Source: Bog-159 sp963707465 (GTDB lineage: Bacteria; Acidobacteriota; Terriglobia; Bryobacterales; Bryobacteraceae). Taken from it: a DNA stretch of 64,000 nucleotides. Made by a program: the position numbers and the translations under genes. A model generated the notes under the pieces. That model saw only the letters and a list, made by a program, of their open reading frames with translations, did not search any database and had not been told where the DNA came from. This document shows positions 63,149 through 64,000 of this stretch, in pieces (the first letter of the stretch is position 1; the number at the start of each line of letters is the position of its first letter). The stretch spans positions 930,001-994,000 of the forward strand of contig CAVPQK010000024.1 in the NCBI GenBank assembly GCA_963707465.1. Reading direction: 5' to 3'.

Positions 63149-64000
63149 ATGCGCGGTTTCCTGTCGGACGTTACCTACTCGCTACGCTTGTCCCGGAAGT
63201 CCCCCGGCTTCACCTTTCTGGCGGTGGTGTGCCTGGCGCTGGGTATCGGCGTGAACACGTCGGTTTTCAGCATGCTGAACTTCCTCTTCTTCCGGCCTTT
63301 GCCGGTAATCGCGCCGGACCGGCTGGTGGTGGTCGGGCGCGTGGGCAACCAGCTCATCTCCTGGCCGGAATACCGGGACTTACGCAGCCGCGCCCAATCG
63401 CTCACGGGCATGGCGGCATCCAATCCCACCGAATCGAGCCTGGATTTCGATGGCGAAACGCATCCGGCGGCCGCCGAGGCCGTCTCGGTCGATTACCCCA
63501 AAGTAATCGGCGTGCGCCCATTCCTGGGGCGCTGGTTCGAACGCGAAGACGAGCCGGTAGCTGTCATCGGCTATCGCACTTGGCAGCGGCTGTTCCATGC
63601 CGATCCGCATATCCTGGGCAAACGCGTCCGGTCGGAAACGCAGTGGTACACCATCGTGGGCGTGGCCCCCCAGGAATTCGCGGGCATTTACCTGCCGCTC
63701 AACATGGATATATGGGTGCCGTTCCGAACCTGGGCCCGTCAATATGCCAGCGTCACCGCGGATATGGAAGATCGCGTCCGACCGCGGGTTTTCGTATTTG
63801 GGAGGATGAAGCCAGGTGTCGCGCCGCCACAGGTAGCCGCGGAGTTGAACGCCATCGCGGCCGAAATCCAGAGGGAGCAGCCGCGGTCCGCATCCGCGGC
63901 AGCGCCGATCGCCGCGCCTTTCAATGTCGCGCGCGTGCGCGGCGTCCCCAACGCCCGGAGCCGGAGCGCGTCGGGGCCGATTGCCGCCGTTTTGATGGCC
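63149..64000 (+). CDS. ADOP-type ABC permease (FtsX/MacB-like), 3' part beyond window
   Basis: Open from ATG 63149 to the window edge, 284 codons, no stop. The first helix follows a short basic stretch (YSLRLSRKSPGFTFLAVVCL, then ALGIGVNTSVFSMLNFLFF), as in the acidobacterial duplicated orphan permease family related to MacB. The periplasmic region follows (SWPEYRDLRSRAQSLTGMAA, FLGRWFEREDEPVAVIGY, VGVAPQEFAGIYLPLNMDIWV). These permeases are abundant in Acidobacteria; no ATPase partner is in the window. Confidence 0.9.
   Translation, partial: MRGFLSDVTYSLRLSRKSPGFTFLAVVCLALGIGVNTSVFSMLNFLFFRPLPVIAPDRLVVVGRVGNQLISWPEYRDLRSRAQSLTGMAASNPTESSLDFDGETHPAAAEAVSVDYPKVIGVRPFLGRWFEREDEPVAVIGYRTWQRLFHADPHILGKRVRSETQWYTIVGVAPQEFAGIYLPLNMDIWVPFRTWARQYASVTADMEDRVRPRVFVFGRMKPGVAPPQVAAELNAIAAEIQREQPRSASAAAPIAAPFNVARVRGVPNARSRSASGPIAAVLMA

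Overview
The window is 64 kb of GC-rich bacterial chromosome, most likely from an acidobacterium of the Solibacter/Bryobacter type. This is inferred from family content: a FtsX/MacB-type ADOP permease running off the right edge, a secreted protein built of GloVer-type repeats with a Solibacter-type C-terminal domain (TIGR03803/TIGR03437-like), PEP-CTERM and FG-GAP exported proteins, an S53 protease, DUF4159/DUF4175/MoxR/BatA genes, and many short palindromic intergenic repeats. I see no tRNA, rRNA, CRISPR array, phage or replication origin.

Layout. 1-851 (minus): an edge-truncated aldo/keto reductase and a DUF433 protein. 1058-11192 (plus): a tightly packed envelope cluster: DUF4159, a membrane vWA/GATase-like protein, a secreted caspase-like protein lacking its cysteine, a TPR protein with a HExxH peptidase domain, a MoxR ATPase, a DUF58 protein and a BatA-like vWA protein. 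11193-16482: an accessory segment holding a DUF2971 gene split in frame by an IS630-family element, a TetR regulator with two perfect palindromic operators, an epimerase-like gene and two SDR genes fused by a deletion. 16483-21942: a giant DUF4175 protein, deoB and tpiA. 22006-29646: exported proteins (unknown, FG-GAP, S53 peptidase, a broken exported protein) and a dimethylargininase-like hydrolase.

29671-30600 is a gene-free array of about 165-bp direct repeats. 30765-38600 holds a frameshifted ABC-F ATPase, an ornithine cyclodeaminase homologue, two small zinc-ribbon proteins, DUF3467, a GT39-like membrane glycosyltransferase, an SDR next to a frameshifted WYL regulator, and a VanX-type dipeptidase. 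38845-44278 holds a protein with an internal PEP-CTERM signal, a multicopper oxidase and a beta-propeller protein. 44390-50393 holds a DUF255 thioredoxin-fold protein, thiol peroxidase, a MurJ-like flippase, a HicB-like protein, YihY/BrkB and a basic repeat protein. 50498-58032 holds an amidohydrolase, a second DUF4159 gene, a Flp pilin, quinone oxidoreductase, a histidine kinase, a lipoprotein and an M24 aminopeptidase. 58073-60099 is a GloVer-repeat pseudogene. 60493-64000 holds accB, accC, DUF2103, hemerythrin and the start of the ADOP permease.

Three themes stand out. First, the MoxR/vWA envelope cluster looks like one functional unit joining an AAA+ ATPase, several vWA proteins and secreted protease-fold proteins, and it appears to have been split from DUF4175 by the accessory segment. 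Second, the DNA carries several families of dispersed palindromic or GC-rich repeats, some inside coding regions. Third, six genes have a TAnnnT box 6-7 nt before the start codon, which suggests leaderless mRNAs. Several conserved genes carry single-base frameshifts, which may be real decay or assembly error.
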